64,000 bases of DNA, from positions 186,001 through 250,000 of the forward strand of contig NZ_QICJ01000005.1 of assembly GCF_003201105.1 (NCBI RefSeq), written 5' to 3'. Source of the DNA: Dyella sp. AtDHG13 (lineage in GTDB: Bacteria > Pseudomonadota > Gammaproteobacteria > Xanthomonadales > Rhodanobacteraceae). Position numbers and translations under genes: made by a program. The notes below the pieces were generated by a model. That model searched no databases, was not told where the DNA came from, and saw nothing but the letters and a program-made list of their open reading frames with translations. Shown one piece after another: positions 46,111 to 63,354 of the stretch; the first letter of the stretch is position 1; every line of letters starts with the position of its first letter.

Positions 46111-46307
46111 CAAAGCGTCATGCTTCGTTGCCCAAGCCCTCTCTTGCGTATTGGCCATCCCGGCCAGCGAACTCGAAGCACTTCCTGTGCCTCATTTCGC
46201 TGTAAGGTCGACCGAGCCGGAGCCCGTCGACAGGCAAGACAGCAACTATATCTGCAAAATCAGCCGAAGAAAAGTCCCAAATCCCTCTTTGCGCTGAATT
46301 TGTTGAA
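46111..46307. other. Spacer between tuf terminator and S10 promoter
   Basis: No gene is seen. An imperfect 7-bp hairpin (GAAGCAC, TTCCT, GTGCCTC, 46175-46193) followed by ATTTCG resembles one upstream of the str promoter at 50741-50767. The rest shows no clear structure; with 45913-46074 this forms a 456-bp gap between rpsJ and tuf. Confidence 0.5.
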
Positions 46308-46335
46308 AAAAAACCGGCCCGAAGGCCGGTTTTTT
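46308..46335. terminator. Terminator after tuf
   Basis: A 12-bp stem, AAAAAACCGGCC opposite GGCCGGTTTTTT, around CGAA (UUCG on the transcript strand). T-runs on both strands. It closes the str operon 34 bp after the tuf stop. Confidence 0.95.
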
Positions 46336-46368
46336 CGGTCGCCACCCGAAAGTGGCTTCCCTGAGGTC

Positions 46369-47559
46369 TTACTTGATGACCTTGGCCACCACGCCGGCGC
46401 CGACGGTACGGCCGCCTTCGCGGATGGCGAAGCGCAGGCCCTGGTCCATGGCGATCGGGTGGATCAGGGTGACGTTCATCTTGATGTTGTCACCCGGCAT
46501 GACCATTTCCACGCCTTCCGGCAGCTGGATCGCGCCGGTCACGTCGGTCGTGCGGAAGTAGAACTGCGGGCGGTAGCCCTTGAAGAACGGGGTGTGACGG
46601 CCACCTTCGTCCTTCGACAGCACGTACACTTCGGCTTCGAACTCGGTGTGCGGGGTAATCGTGCCCGGCTTGGCCAGCACCTGGCCGCGCTCCACGTCGT
46701 CGCGCTTCAGGCCGCGCAGCAGCAGACCGGCGTTGTCGCCTGCCTGGCCCTGGTCCAGCAGCTTGCGGAACATTTCCACGCCCGTGACGGTGGTCTTCTG
46801 GGTCGGGCGGATGCCGACCACTTCCACTTCGTCACCGACCTTGATGATGCCGCGCTCGATACGACCGGTCACCACGGTGCCGCGGCCGGAGATCGAGAAC
46901 ACGTCTTCCACCGGCATCAGGAACGGCTGGTCGATCGCACGCTGCGGTTCCGGGATGTAGGTGTCCAGGGCGTCCACCAGGGCGATGATCGCCGGCACGC
47001 CGATTTCCGACTGGTCGCCTTCCAGCGCCAGCTTGGCCGAACCCTTGATGATCGGGGTGTCGTCGCCCGGGAAGTCGTACTTGGACAGCAGCTCGCGCAC
47101 TTCCATCTCGACCAGTTCGAGCAGCTCGGCGTCGTCCACCATGTCGGCCTTGTTCAGGAACACGACGATGTAGGGCACGCCCACCTGGCGCGACAGCAGG
47201 ATGTGTTCGCGAGTCTGCGGCATCGGGCCGTCGGCGGCCGAGCACACCAGGATCGCGCCGTCCATCTGCGCCGCACCCGTGATCATGTTCTTCACGTAGT
47301 CGGCGTGGCCCGGGCAGTCCACGTGGGCGTAGTGGCGGGTCGGCGATTCGTATTCCACGTGCGCCGTCGAGATCGTGATACCACGCGCCTTTTCTTCCGG
47401 CGCCGCGTCGATCGCGTCATACGCCTTGAATTCGCCACCGAAGCGCTCTGCACCCACCTTGGTCAGCGCAGCCGTCAGCGTCGTCTTGCCGTGGTCCACG
47501 TGACCAATCGTGCCGACGTTGACGTGCGGCTTGGTGCGTTCGAATTTACCCTTTGCCAT
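46369..47559 (-). CDS. tuf: Elongation factor Tu (copy 1)
   Basis: 396 aa, normal length. The GTPase delivers aminoacyl-tRNA to the ribosome. Nucleotide motifs are [10 protein letters not shown] (residues 18-25 area), DCPGHADYV and NKADM; switch I and the kirromycin-site region appear wild type. It starts [20 protein letters not shown] and ends [14 protein letters not shown]. It is 48 bp after fusA in the str operon. The second copy (63355 onward) matches it with only one base difference over the overlap visible here. Confidence 0.99.
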   Translation of the reverse strand: MAKGKFERTKPHVNVGTIGHVDHGKTTLTAALTKVGAERFGGEFKAYDAIDAAPEEKARGITISTAHVEYESPTRHYAHVDCPGHADYVKNMITGAAQMDGAILVCSAADGPMPQTREHILLSRQVGVPYIVVFLNKADMVDDAELLELVEMEVRELLSKYDFPGDDTPIIKGSAKLALEGDQSEIGVPAIIALVDALDTYIPEPQRAIDQPFLMPVEDVFSISGRGTVVTGRIERGIIKVGDEVEVVGIRPTQKTTVTGVEMFRKLLDQGQAGDNAGLLLRGLKRDDVERGQVLAKPGTITPHTEFEAEVYVLSKDEGGRHTPFFKGYRPQFYFRTTDVTGAIQLPEGVEMVMPGDNIKMNVTLIHPIAMDQGLRFAIREGGRTVGAGVVAKVIK

Positions 47560-47607
47560 GACTTAAACCTCTAAAAAAGAACGGTAGTGTGGAGGAAGAA
47601 GGCCTTA

Positions 47608-49725
47608 TCAGGCCTTCTTCATGACCTGCTCAGCGATGTTGTTCGGCGCTTCAGCGTAGTGGTCGAACTCCATCGTGAAGGTGGCGCGACCCTGGGTCAG
47701 CGAACGAATGGTCGTCGCATAACCAAACATCTCGCCCAGCGGGACCATCGCGTTGATGGTCTTGCCCGACGGCGTGTCGTCCTGGCCCTGGAGCAGGCCG
47801 CGACGGCGGCTCAGGTCGCCCATGACGTCACCGACGTAGTCTTCCGGCGTCACCACTTCGACCTTCATGATGGGCTCGAGCAGGACCGGATCGGCCTTGC
47901 GGAAGCCTTCCTTGAAGGCCATCGACGCGGCGAGCTTGAACGCCATTTCGGACGAGTCGACGTCGTGGTACGAACCGAACACCAGCTTGACCTTCACGTT
48001 CACCACCGGGAAGCCCGCGAGCGGACCGCTGGTGATGGTTTCGCGCAGACCCTTTTCGACCGACGGGATGAATTCCTTCGGGATCACGCCACCGGTGATT
48101 TCGTTCAAGAACAGGAAATCGTCCTTGACGCCATCGTTCTTGCGGTCCTCTTCGGTCATCGGCGACAGCTCGATCACCACGTGACCGTACTGACCCTTAC
48201 CGCCCGACTGCTTGGCGTGCTTGTAGTCCGACTTGACGTCGCTCTTGCGGATCGTTTCGCGGTAGGCCACCTGCGGCTTGCCGACGTTGGCTTCCACGTT
48301 GAACTCGCGCTTCATGCGGTCCACGAGGATGTCCAGGTGCAGCTCGCCCATGCCCGAGATGATGGTCTGGCCGGATTCTTCGTCCGTACGCACGCGGAAG
48401 GACGGATCTTCGGCAGCCAGGCGACCCAGCGCGATGCCCATCTTTTCCTGGTCGGACTTGGTCTTCGGCTCGACCGCCATCGAGATCACCGGCTCCGGGA
48501 ACGTCATGCGCTCCAGGGTGATGATGTGATCCTGCGAGCACAGCGTGTCACCGGTCGTCACGTCCTTCAGGCCGACCGCCGCGGCGATGTCGCCAGCGCG
48601 GACTTCCTTGATTTCCTGACGCTCGTTGGCGTGCATCTGCAGGATGCGGCCGATGCGCTCCTTCTTGGACTTGACCGGGTTGTACACCTGGTCGCCCGCG
48701 TTGAGCGTGCCCGAGTAGACGCGGAAGAACGTGAGCGAACCCACGAACGGGTCGGTCATGATCTTGAACGCCAGCGCCGAGAACGGAGCCGAGTCGTCAG
48801 CCGTACGGGTGGCTTCCTTCTCGTCGTCGTCCACGCCCTGCACCGGCGGACGGTCGACCGGCGACGGCAGCAGGTTCACCACGGCGTCGAGCATGGCCTG
48901 CACGCCCTTGTTCTTGAACGCGGTGCCGCAGTAGACCGGGATGATCTCGCTGGACAGCGTGCGCGAACGGAGGCCGCCGATGATTTCCTCTTCAGAGAGC
49001 TCGCCCTCTTCCAGATACTTGTTCATCAGCTCTTCGGAGGCTTCGGCCGCCGACTCGACCATATACGCACGGGCTTCGGCCGCCTTGTCCGCCAGGTTGG
49101 CCGGGATGTCGGCGTACTCGAACTTCATGCCCTGGGACTCCATGTCCCACACGATCGCCTTCATCTTGAGCAGGTCGACCACGCCGTCGAAGTTGTCTTC
49201 GGCGCCGATCGGCACCTGCATCGGCACGGGGTTGGCACCCAGGCGAGCCTTCAGCTGGTCGACGACCTTGTAGAAGTTCGCGCCAGTGCGGTCCATCTTG
49301 TTGACGAACGCAAGGCGCGGCACCTTGTATTTGTTGGCCTGACGCCAGACGGTCTCGGACTGCGGCTGCACACCACCCACGGCGCAGAGCACGAACACCG
49401 CACCGTCGAGCACGCGCAGCGAGCGCTCCACTTCGATGGTGAAGTCCACGTGACCTGGGGTGTCGATGATGTTGAAGCGATGCTCGGGCAGGGAGCGGTC
49501 CATGCCCTTCCAGAACGCCGTCGTTGCCGCCGACGTAATGGTGATGCCGCGCTCCTGCTCCTGCTCCATCCAATCCATCGTTGCCGCACCGTCGTGCACC
49601 TCGCCAATCTTGTGACTGACGCCGGTGTAGAACAGGATGCGCTCCGTGGTGGTGGTCTTGCCGGCATCGATGTGAGCCATGATGCCGAAGTTGCGGTAGC
49701 GCTCGATAGGAGTGGTGCGTGCCAC
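47608..49725 (-). CDS. fusA: Elongation factor G
   Basis: 705 aa, within the usual 690-710. The translocation GTPase. P-loop [22 protein letters not shown] is at the N-terminus, then [21 protein letters not shown] (G3), [13 protein letters not shown] (G4). The domain IV loop region [23 protein letters not shown] is at the C-terminus. It starts [14 protein letters not shown]. It lies 33 bp after rpsG and 48 bp before tuf. Confidence 0.99.
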   Translation of the reverse strand: MARTTPIERYRNFGIMAHIDAGKTTTTERILFYTGVSHKIGEVHDGAATMDWMEQEQERGITITSAATTAFWKGMDRSLPEHRFNIIDTPGHVDFTIEVERSLRVLDGAVFVLCAVGGVQPQSETVWRQANKYKVPRLAFVNKMDRTGANFYKVVDQLKARLGANPVPMQVPIGAEDNFDGVVDLLKMKAIVWDMESQGMKFEYADIPANLADKAAEARAYMVESAAEASEELMNKYLEEGELSEEEIIGGLRSRTLSSEIIPVYCGTAFKNKGVQAMLDAVVNLLPSPVDRPPVQGVDDDEKEATRTADDSAPFSALAFKIMTDPFVGSLTFFRVYSGTLNAGDQVYNPVKSKKERIGRILQMHANERQEIKEVRAGDIAAAVGLKDVTTGDTLCSQDHIITLERMTFPEPVISMAVEPKTKSDQEKMGIALGRLAAEDPSFRVRTDEESGQTIISGMGELHLDILVDRMKREFNVEANVGKPQVAYRETIRKSDVKSDYKHAKQSGGKGQYGHVVIELSPMTEEDRKNDGVKDDFLFLNEITGGVIPKEFIPSVEKGLRETITSGPLAGFPVVNVKVKLVFGSYHDVDSSEMAFKLAASMAFKEGFRKADPVLLEPIMKVEVVTPEDYVGDVMGDLSRRRGLLQGQDDTPSGKTINAMVPLGEMFGYATTIRSLTQGRATFTMEFDHYAEAPNNIAEQVMKKA

Positions 49726-49758
49726 GGTCTTAACCTCTGAAAGTTCTAGCTGTACTGC

Positions 49759-50226
49759 TTACCAGCGGTAATGCGAGAAGGCCTTGTTGGCCTCTGCCAT
49801 GCGGTGGGTTTCTTCGCGCTTCTTGATCGCGCCACCACGGTTTTCCGACGCTTCGAGCAGCTCGGCGGCCAGCTTGCGCGGCATCGAGGTCTCGCCACGC
49901 TTGCGGGCGGATTCGATGGCCCAGCGCATGGCCAGCGCCATGCGGCGGCCCGGACGCACTTCGACCGGCACCTGGTAGGTGGCGCCGCCGACGCGACGGG
50001 ACTTCACCTCGACCGCGGGAGCGATGTTGTTGAGGGCCTTCTCGACGAGCTGAACCGGCTCGGCGTTCTTTTCGCCCAGGTGGTCAAGGGCACCGTAGAC
50101 GATGCTCTCGGCGACCGACTTCTTGCCGCTCTTCATCACCATGTTGATGAAGCGGGCGATCAGCTGGCTGCCGTGCTTGGGGTCCGGCAGGACCAGGCGG
50201 GCGGGATGGGAACCTTTACGCGACAT
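49759..50226 (-). CDS. rpsG: 30S ribosomal protein S7
   Basis: 155 aa. S7 nucleates the 30S head and, in E. coli, represses translation of the str operon. It starts [73 protein letters not shown] is the central block. It lies 16 bp after rpsL and 33 bp before fusA. Confidence 0.98.
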   Translation of the reverse strand: MSRKGSHPARLVLPDPKHGSQLIARFINMVMKSGKKSVAESIVYGALDHLGEKNAEPVQLVEKALNNIAPAVEVKSRRVGGATYQVPVEVRPGRRMALAMRWAIESARKRGETSMPRKLAAELLEASENRGGAIKKREETHRMAEANKAFSHYRW

Positions 50227-50242
50227 AGTTATTTCCTAAAGA

Positions 50243-50617
50243 TCAGGACTTCGGGCGCTTGGCGCCGTACTTGGAGCGCGACTGACGGCGCTTGGTGACG
50301 CCGGCGCAGTCGAGGCTGCCGCGCACGGTGTGGTAACGCACGCCCGGGAGATCCTTGACGCGGCCGCCACGGATCAGGACCACGGAGTGCTCCTGCAGGT
50401 TGTGACCTTCGCCACCGATGTAGCTGATCACTTCGTAGCCATTGGTGAGGCGCACCTTGGCGACCTTGCGCAGAGCCGAGTTCGGCTTCTTCGGGGTCGT
50501 GGTATACACGCGCGTGCACACGCCGCGACGCTGCGGGCTGTTCTGCAAAGCCGGCGAAGCACTCTTGTAGGTCTTCGGGCTACGGGATTTGCGAACCAAC
50601 TGGTTGACTGTCGTCAT
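50243..50617 (-). CDS. rpsL: 30S ribosomal protein S12
   Basis: 124 aa. S12 lies at the decoding centre. It starts [25 protein letters not shown]. The loops that carry streptomycin-resistance changes are wild type: [11 protein letters not shown] retains the Lys at position 43-equivalent, and [12 protein letters not shown] retains the Lys before Asp89. A longer upstream frame overlaps the promoter and was rejected. It is the first gene of the str operon. Confidence 0.98.
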   Translation of the reverse strand: MTTVNQLVRKSRSPKTYKSASPALQNSPQRRGVCTRVYTTTPKKPNSALRKVAKVRLTNGYEVISYIGGEGHNLQEHSVVLIRGGRVKDLPGVRYHTVRGSLDCAGVTKRRQSRSKYGAKRPKS

Positions 50618-50643
50618 CTGAAGCAGTTCCTGAGAAACATAAA

Positions 50644-50709
50644 GGCAGACCGAACCGGCTCGGTCTGCCAAGAAGCGGGAATTTAACATGGGCAGCCTGT
50701 CACAGACAA
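50644..50709 (-). promoter_or_regulatory. str operon promoter with leader hairpin
   Basis: On the minus strand, -35 TTGTCT (50709-50704), 17-bp spacer, -10 TTAAAT (50686-50681), start near 50674. The transcript then begins almost at once with a perfect 10-bp hairpin (GGCAGACCGA opposite TCGGTCTGCC, 50644-50669) followed by TTTATGTTT, so this could be an early attenuator or 5' stabiliser ahead of rpsL. Confidence 0.75.
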
Positions 50710-50740
50710 GCTGACGCCCTGCCGGCCATGGCCCGAACAC

Positions 50741-50767
50741 GAGGCGCACTCCTTGCGCCTCATTTCG
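50741..50767. repeat. Hairpin-plus-CATTTCG element upstream of the str promoter
   Basis: A perfect 8-bp hairpin (GAGGCGCA, CTCCT, TGCGCCTC) followed by ATTTCG. It lies between the rpoC stop and the str promoter. A similar element is upstream of the S10 promoter (46175-46199). It may be a weak terminator of rpoBC or part of a small repeat family. Confidence 0.5.
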
Positions 50768-50796
50768 TATGTCAGCGAGTAGAACCCGTGAGGGGC

Positions 50797-55011
<4,215 letters not shown>

Positions 55012-55023
55012 GGATGTCTCCGA

Positions 55024-55087
55024 AGATCGGGAATAAGGAATGGAGAATCAGTCAGAGGCAACGAGGAGTTCTCCTCGTTGCCTCCTC
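55024..55087. repeat. Heptad palindrome copy D (rpoB/rpoC)
   Basis: A 79-bp spacer between rpoB and rpoC holds a left run of heptads (CGGGAATAAGGAATG style) and then a perfect 14-bp hairpin, GAGGCAACGAGGAG opposite CTCCTCGTTGCCTC, with a 2-nt TT centre (55055-55084). It lies in the RNA polymerase operon, where it could pause or cleave but must let transcription pass. Confidence 0.8.
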
Positions 55088-55090
55088 AAC

Positions 55091-59248
<4,158 letters not shown>

Positions 59249-59279
59249 GGTGGGTACCGCCTCGGTTGTGTATTCGATG

Positions 59280-59366
59280 AATCGGGAATAGAGAATCGGG
59301 AATAGAGAATCGAAAGCTACCCACCTTCAAGGGCTGCTCCCTAATTCCCTATTCCCCATTCCCTGC
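59280..59366. repeat. Heptad palindrome copy E (rplL/rpoB)
   Basis: The left arm (59280-59316) has alternating CGGGAAT and AGAGAAT heptads, twice in tandem. The right arm (59330-59366) is the complementary pyrimidine run. They are separated by a short unpaired stretch. It lies just upstream of the rpoB start on the transcript, after the rplL attenuator. Confidence 0.75.
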
Positions 59367-59378
59367 CAACAACAGGCA

Positions 59379-59406
59379 AAGCCCGGGGGCTTACGCCCCC
59401 AGGCTT
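59379..59406 (-). terminator. Attenuator-like hairpin between rplL and rpoB
   Basis: A stem of AAGCC and GGGGGC pairing with GCCCCC and GGCTT around TTAC, one mismatch. On the minus strand the tail TTGCCTGTTGTT is only partly U-rich, so partial termination is plausible. In E. coli an attenuator in this same spacer lowers rpoBC relative to rplJL. Confidence 0.65.
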
Positions 59407-59448
59407 GCTTTGACGCTAGATCAAACTGACGGCGCGCAAGAGCGCCAA

Positions 59449-59820
59449 TTACTTCAGTTCGACCGTGGCGCCGGCAGCTTCGAGGTCCTTCTTGAACTTC
59501 TCGGCGTCTTCCTTCGAAGCGGCTTCCTTCACGACGCCACCGGCCTCGGTCAGGTCCTTCGCTTCCTTCAGGCCCAGGCCCGTGATCGCACGCACAGCCT
59601 TGATCACGTCGACCTTCTTGTCGCCGGCGCTCTTCAGGATGACGTCGAACTCGGTCTGCGCTTCGGCAGCCGGGCCAGCGGCGGCCGGGCCGGCGGCCAT
59701 CATGACCGGGGCAGCGGCGGACACGCCGAACTTCTCTTCGATGGCCTTCACCAGCTCCATCACTTCCATGAGCGACTTGGCGGCAACGGCTTCAACGATC
59801 TGATCGTTAGTCAGGGACAT
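59449..59820 (-). CDS. rplL: 50S ribosomal protein L7/L12
   Basis: 123 aa. The stalk protein recruiting translational GTPases. N-terminal dimerisation helices [31 protein letters not shown], then an Ala/Pro/Gly-rich hinge ([21 protein letters not shown]), then the C-terminal domain ending [33 protein letters not shown]. It lies 46 bp after rplJ. Its length and composition are typical. Confidence 0.98.
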   Translation of the reverse strand: MSLTNDQIVEAVAAKSLMEVMELVKAIEEKFGVSAAAPVMMAAGPAAAGPAAEAQTEFDVILKSAGDKKVDVIKAVRAITGLGLKEAKDLTEAGGVVKEAASKEDAEKFKKDLEAAGATVELK

Positions 59821-59866
59821 TTTGTATTACCTCTGGAAATTGATTCGATTGAGATACGCGTCGAAC

Positions 59867-60391
59867 TTAGGCTTCAGCCGTGGCTTCCGCGGCGACTTCG
59901 CCACCACCCTGCTTGTCGGCCACGGCCTTGACGGCGCGGGCGAACATCGCAGCGGGCTCGGCGAGCACGCGGGCCAGCATGGCCAGCGCTTCTTCGCGGG
60001 TCGGCAGCGAGGCCAGCACATCCACGTGGGCAGCCGGCAGCAGCTTGCCTTCCACGGAGACGACCTTGGCCTTCAGCTTGTCATTGGTCTTCGCGAATTC
60101 CTTGATCAGGCGACCGGCAGCGCCGGGCTCCTCGAGCGAGAACGCGTACAGCAGCGGACCGGTCAGGGCGTCCTTGACGACCTCGAACTCGGTACCACCG
60201 ACGGCGCGCGAAGCCAGCGTGTTCTTGACAACCTTCAGGAACACGCCGCTTTCACGAGCCTTCTTGCGCATCGCGGTCATTTGTTCGACCGTGGTGCCCG
60301 CGTACTCGGCAGCGACCAAGGAGTGAGCCTTCGCGGCAACTTCTGCCAGTTCGGCGACTACTTCTTGCTTCTGAGAGAGATTCAGAGCCAT
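59867..60391 (-). CDS. rplJ: 50S ribosomal protein L10
   Basis: 174 aa. L10 anchors the L7/L12 dimers to the L10-L11 region of 23S rRNA and, in E. coli, represses the rplJL unit. It starts [70 protein letters not shown] is conserved. It follows a 357-bp spacer with structures that fit an L10 leader. It lies 46 bp before rplL. Confidence 0.98.
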   Translation of the reverse strand: MALNLSQKQEVVAELAEVAAKAHSLVAAEYAGTTVEQMTAMRKKARESGVFLKVVKNTLASRAVGGTEFEVVKDALTGPLLYAFSLEEPGAAGRLIKEFAKTNDKLKAKVVSVEGKLLPAAHVDVLASLPTREEALAMLARVLAEPAAMFARAVKAVADKQGGGEVAAEATAEA

Positions 60392-60709
60392 ATCACTCCT
60401 CCACTATGAAATCCGCTTGCGACTCCTGCCGCTTGCGGTCCTGAGCGACGCCATCCGTGACGTCGGGGATCGATGAGATCCCGGGTGGTGGCCTTTCCAG
60501 AAAACACTCCCGAACATCAGGATTCCAGAAGGGGCAGCACCATCTGCGCAGGCCAGGCTCGCGAAGAACCCGATTAAGCGAACCCGCTAGCCACGACGGC
60601 GTTTCCTTGCCAACACGAGCTCCCTGCTCGTCGTCGTGGCGCGCTGATCGCGCCTGCGGTCTTTGACGGCGGCGTCGGCTTCTAAGCCTCGGCTGCCCTC
60701 AAAAACGTG
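60392..60709 (-). ncRNA. Candidate L10 leader (r-protein autoregulatory 5' UTR)
   Basis: This non-coding stretch ahead of rplJ holds a two-part hairpin: outer stem GCCACGACG with CGTCGTGGC (60590-60598, 60632-60640) and inner stem ACGAGC with GCTCGT, with a 16-nt one-sided internal loop, a shape like the known L10 leader kink-turn region. A further stem, GGGATC with GATCCC, is at 60466-60482. That L10 binds here is inference from position and shape. Confidence 0.55.
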
Positions 60710-60737
60710 CCCATGCCGGCAACGGGGCCGGCATGGG
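60710..60737 (-). terminator. Terminator/attenuator after rplA
   Basis: An 11-bp perfect stem, CCCATGCCGGC opposite GCCGGCATGGG, around a 6-nt loop, followed within 3 nt by TTTTT on the minus strand. It lies 11 bp after the rplA stop. It may end the L11 operon or act as a partial terminator before rplJ. Confidence 0.75.
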
Positions 60738-60748
60738 TCTTGAACTTC

Positions 60749-61456
60749 TTACTTGGTCGACACCGTCAGGGTCGACGCATCGACCGGCACGCCCACGCCC
60801 ATGGTGGACGACAGGGCGATCTTCTGCAGGTACTGACCCTTGGCGGTCGCCGGCTTGGCCTTCAGCAGGTCGTTGACCAGCGCGTTCAGGTTGTCCGCCA
60901 GCTGGGCAGCGTCGAAGCTGGCCTTGCCGATGGTGGCGTGGATGATGCCCGCCTTGTCGTTGCGGAACTTCACCTGGCCGGCCTTGGCGTTCTTGACGGC
61001 CGTGGCGACGTCGGCGGTGACCGAGCCGTCCTTCGGGTTCGGCATCAGGCCGCGGGGGCCGAGCAGCTGGCCGAGCTTACCGACCACGCGCATCGCATCC
61101 GGCGTGGCGATCACGCGACCGAAGTCGAGTTCGCCAGCCTGCATGCGCTCGGCCAGGTCGTCCATGCCGACGGCGTCGGCACCGGCGGCCTTGGCGGCCT
61201 CGGCCTTCTCACCGGCCGGCACGAACACGGCGACCTTGACGGTCTTGCCGGTGCCGTGCGGCAGCAGCGAGGAGCCGCGCACGCCCTGGTCGGACTTCTT
61301 GGCGTCGATGCCGAGGCGGACGGCGACGTCCACGGACTCGGCGAACTTCGCCTTGGCGTTGTTCTTGACGATGGTCAGGGCTTCTTCCAGGCCATAGAGC
61401 TTGCCCGGCTGCACTGCGGCCTGGGCCGCCTTCATACGCTTCGTGATCTTTGCCAT
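60749..61456 (-). CDS. rplA: 50S ribosomal protein L1
   Basis: 235 aa. L1 forms the mobile stalk at the E site and, in E. coli, represses the L11 operon. It starts [80 protein letters not shown] is the RNA-binding signature. It is 3 bp after rplK. Confidence 0.98.
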   Translation of the reverse strand: MAKITKRMKAAQAAVQPGKLYGLEEALTIVKNNAKAKFAESVDVAVRLGIDAKKSDQGVRGSSLLPHGTGKTVKVAVFVPAGEKAEAAKAAGADAVGMDDLAERMQAGELDFGRVIATPDAMRVVGKLGQLLGPRGLMPNPKDGSVTADVATAVKNAKAGQVKFRNDKAGIIHATIGKASFDAAQLADNLNALVNDLLKAKPATAKGQYLQKIALSSTMGVGVPVDASTLTVSTK

Positions 61457-61459
61457 GTC

Positions 61460-61888
61460 TTAGCCCTCCACCACCAGACCCATGCTGCGCGCGCTACCGG
61501 CGATGGTGCGCACCGCGGCGTCCAGATCAGCAGCCGTGAGATCCGGCTCCTTCTGCTTGGCAACGTCTTCCAGCTGCTTGCGGGTGATCTTGCCGACCTT
61601 GTCGGTGTTCGGCTTGGACGAACCCTTGGCAACGCCCGTGACCTTCTTGATCAGGACGGTGGCCGGCGGGGTCTTGGTGATAAAGGTGAAGCTGCGGTCG
61701 GAGTAGGCCGTGATGATCACGGGGATCGGCAGACCCGGCTCCATCTTCTGCGTGGCGGCATTGAACGCCTTGCAGAATTCCATGATGTTCAGGCCGCGCT
61801 GACCGAGCGCCGGACCCACCGGCGGCGACGGGTTGGCCTGACCGGCCTTGACCTGCAGCTTGATGTAACCAACTACTTTCTTTGCCAT
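61460..61888 (-). CDS. rplK: 50S ribosomal protein L11
   Basis: 142 aa, the standard length. L11 is part of the GTPase-associated centre and needed for RelA activation. It starts [43 protein letters not shown], with the proline-rich N-terminal switch where thiostrepton acts. [28 protein letters not shown] is the C-terminal RNA-binding part. It has its own promoter upstream. Confidence 0.98.
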   Translation of the reverse strand: MAKKVVGYIKLQVKAGQANPSPPVGPALGQRGLNIMEFCKAFNAATQKMEPGLPIPVIITAYSDRSFTFITKTPPATVLIKKVTGVAKGSSKPNTDKVGKITRKQLEDVAKQKEPDLTAADLDAAVRTIAGSARSMGLVVEG

Positions 61889-62021
61889 TGGATGTTCCTC
61901 GCGAGTTCAAGCGCCTTGCGGCTCCTCGCAGTGTTGTCTTCCCTGAGAGAGGAAGGTCCGCCATCCCGCGAACCCCAGAAGCACGGACACGCCGGGCAAA
62001 AGACCCCAGCGTGAACCGCGC

Positions 62022-62050
62022 AGTATAGAGACTGATCAAGTTTTAAGCAA
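62022..62050 (-). promoter_or_regulatory. Promoter of the rplKA unit
   Basis: On the minus strand, -35 TTGCTT (62050-62045), 17-bp spacer, -10 TATACT (62027-62022). The start would be near 62015, leaving a leader of about 127 nt before rplK, where an L1-binding mimic might be looked for. Confidence 0.82.
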
Positions 62051-62116
62051 GCCCCGTGCCGCTCAAGCGGCTGGATCGCGACTCACAGGCGAGAGCAGGA
62101 GCTTCGTCCCCTCTTT

Positions 62117-62142
62117 GTGGAAAAGGCTTAGGCCTTTTCCAC
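62117..62142 (-). other. Perfect hairpin enclosing the nusG stop codon
   Basis: An 11-bp perfect stem, GTGGAAAAGGC opposite GCCTTTTCCAC, with a 4-nt loop that holds the nusG TAA stop. On the transcript strand no U-tract follows. It may mark the 3' end of the secE-nusG message or shield it from exonucleases. Confidence 0.6.
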
Positions 62143-62688
62143 CTGCCCAAACTCCAGCTCGACCGGGGTCGAGCGACCGAAAATGAGCACCGCGACGCGC
62201 AGACGGCTCTTTTCGTAGTTGACTTCCTCGACCACGCCGTTGAAGTCGTTGAACGGACCATCGGTGACGCGAACCATCTCGCCCGGCTCGAACAGCACCT
62301 TGGGCTTGGGCTTTTCCACGCCCTCGCGGACGCGGCTCAGGATGGCGTCGGCCTCGGAATCACGGATCGGCAGCGGGCGATCCGCCGTGCCACCGATGAA
62401 ACCCATGACCTTCGGGGTTTCCTTGACCAGGTGCCAGCACTCGTCGTCGATGCGGGGCGCCTTGCCCTCGGTGTCCGTCTCGATCTGCACGAGAACGTAA
62501 CCAGGGAAGAACTTGCGCTCGCTGCGGCGCTTCTGGCCGCTGCGCATCTCGATGACCTCTTCGGTCGGAACCAGCACTTCGCCGAACTTCTCTTCCATTC
62601 CGGCGCGGCGGATGCGCTCGTCGAGCGACCGCTTCACCTGGTTTTCGAAGCCCGAATAGGCGTGCACCACATACCAACGCTTGCTCAT
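62128..62688 (-). CDS. nusG: Transcription termination/antitermination protein NusG
   Basis: 186 aa. The NGN domain starts [26 protein letters not shown], and [11 protein letters not shown] is in it. The C-terminal KOW domain is [34 protein letters not shown]. It bridges RNA polymerase with Rho or S10. It is 9 bp after secE. Its stop codon lies in the loop of a perfect hairpin. Confidence 0.98.
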   Translation of the reverse strand: MSKRWYVVHAYSGFENQVKRSLDERIRRAGMEEKFGEVLVPTEEVIEMRSGQKRRSERKFFPGYVLVQIETDTEGKAPRIDDECWHLVKETPKVMGFIGGTADRPLPIRDSEADAILSRVREGVEKPKPKVLFEPGEMVRVTDGPFNDFNGVVEEVNYEKSRLRVAVLIFGRSTPVELEFGQVEKA

Positions 62689-62697
62689 GCCATCACC

Positions 62698-63093
62698 TCA
62701 CGTACCGAGCTTGAGCAGCCAGTCGAGCACGACCGACTTCAGGATCAGATCGATCAGGCCCAGCAGCAGCGAAAGGACGATGACCACGGCAATGATGATG
62801 CCCGTCGTCTTGAGCGTCTCGTCGCGGGTGGGCCAGACCACCTTGCGCAGTTCGAACTGCGATTCGCCAAGGAAGGCGCGCACCCGGCGGCCCGGGGCGG
62901 TGAACGCGCCGATGGCCAGCGAGATGATCAGCGCCGCCAGCACGCCCAGCAGTCGGACCGACTGCGGAACCGAGCCGTCGGCACCGAACCACGAATACGC
63001 AAAAATGCCGGCAGCCAGCACGATCACGGCCAGCACCAGCTTGGCGATATCGGCGCCGGAAGCGCCCTTGGTCGGTTCTGCCTTCGTATTCAT
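62698..63093 (-). CDS. secE: Preprotein translocase subunit SecE
   Basis: 131 aa with three membrane segments, the long gammaproteobacterial form (about 127 in E. coli). The conserved amphipathic segment ESQFELRKVVWPTRDETLKT precedes the essential last span, IIIAVVIVLSLLLGLIDLILKS. It starts MNTKAEPTKGASGADIAK; a longer in-frame start running into the tRNA was rejected. It lies 81 bp after tRNA-Trp and 9 bp before nusG. Confidence 0.97.
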   Translation of the reverse strand: MNTKAEPTKGASGADIAKLVLAVIVLAAGIFAYSWFGADGSVPQSVRLLGVLAALIISLAIGAFTAPGRRVRAFLGESQFELRKVVWPTRDETLKTTGIIIAVVIVLSLLLGLIDLILKSVVLDWLLKLGT

Positions 63094-63174
63094 GCGACAT
63101 GATCGGATGACAGAGGCATCGACCGGGCTACGGCCTGTATGCCATCCACCATCCGTCGTGGATCCTCGGGAAGA

Positions 63175-63250
<76 letters not shown>

Positions 63251-63260
63251 AGAAAAAAGA

Positions 63261-63352
63261 CAGGGAATAGTAAATCGGGAATAGTGAACAGGAAAAGCGG
63301 CCCTGGGCGCTTTGGCTCTCCTGTTCCCTATTCCCTACCCTATTCCCTCGAG
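63261..63352. repeat. Heptad palindrome copy F (tuf/tRNA-Trp)
   Basis: The left arm (63261-63302) carries AGGGAAT and CGGGAAT units; the right arm (63314-63352) is the complementary CTATTCCC run. The loop is about 11 nt and GC-rich. It ends 2 bp before the tuf stop codon. It separates tuf from the tRNA and could process the tuf mRNA from the tRNA precursor. Confidence 0.75.
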
Positions 63353-63354
63353 TA

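Noticed and set aside
45918-46345. Short frames in the tuf-rpsJ gap
   Set aside because: They cross the S10 promoter and the tuf terminator and have no family resemblance.
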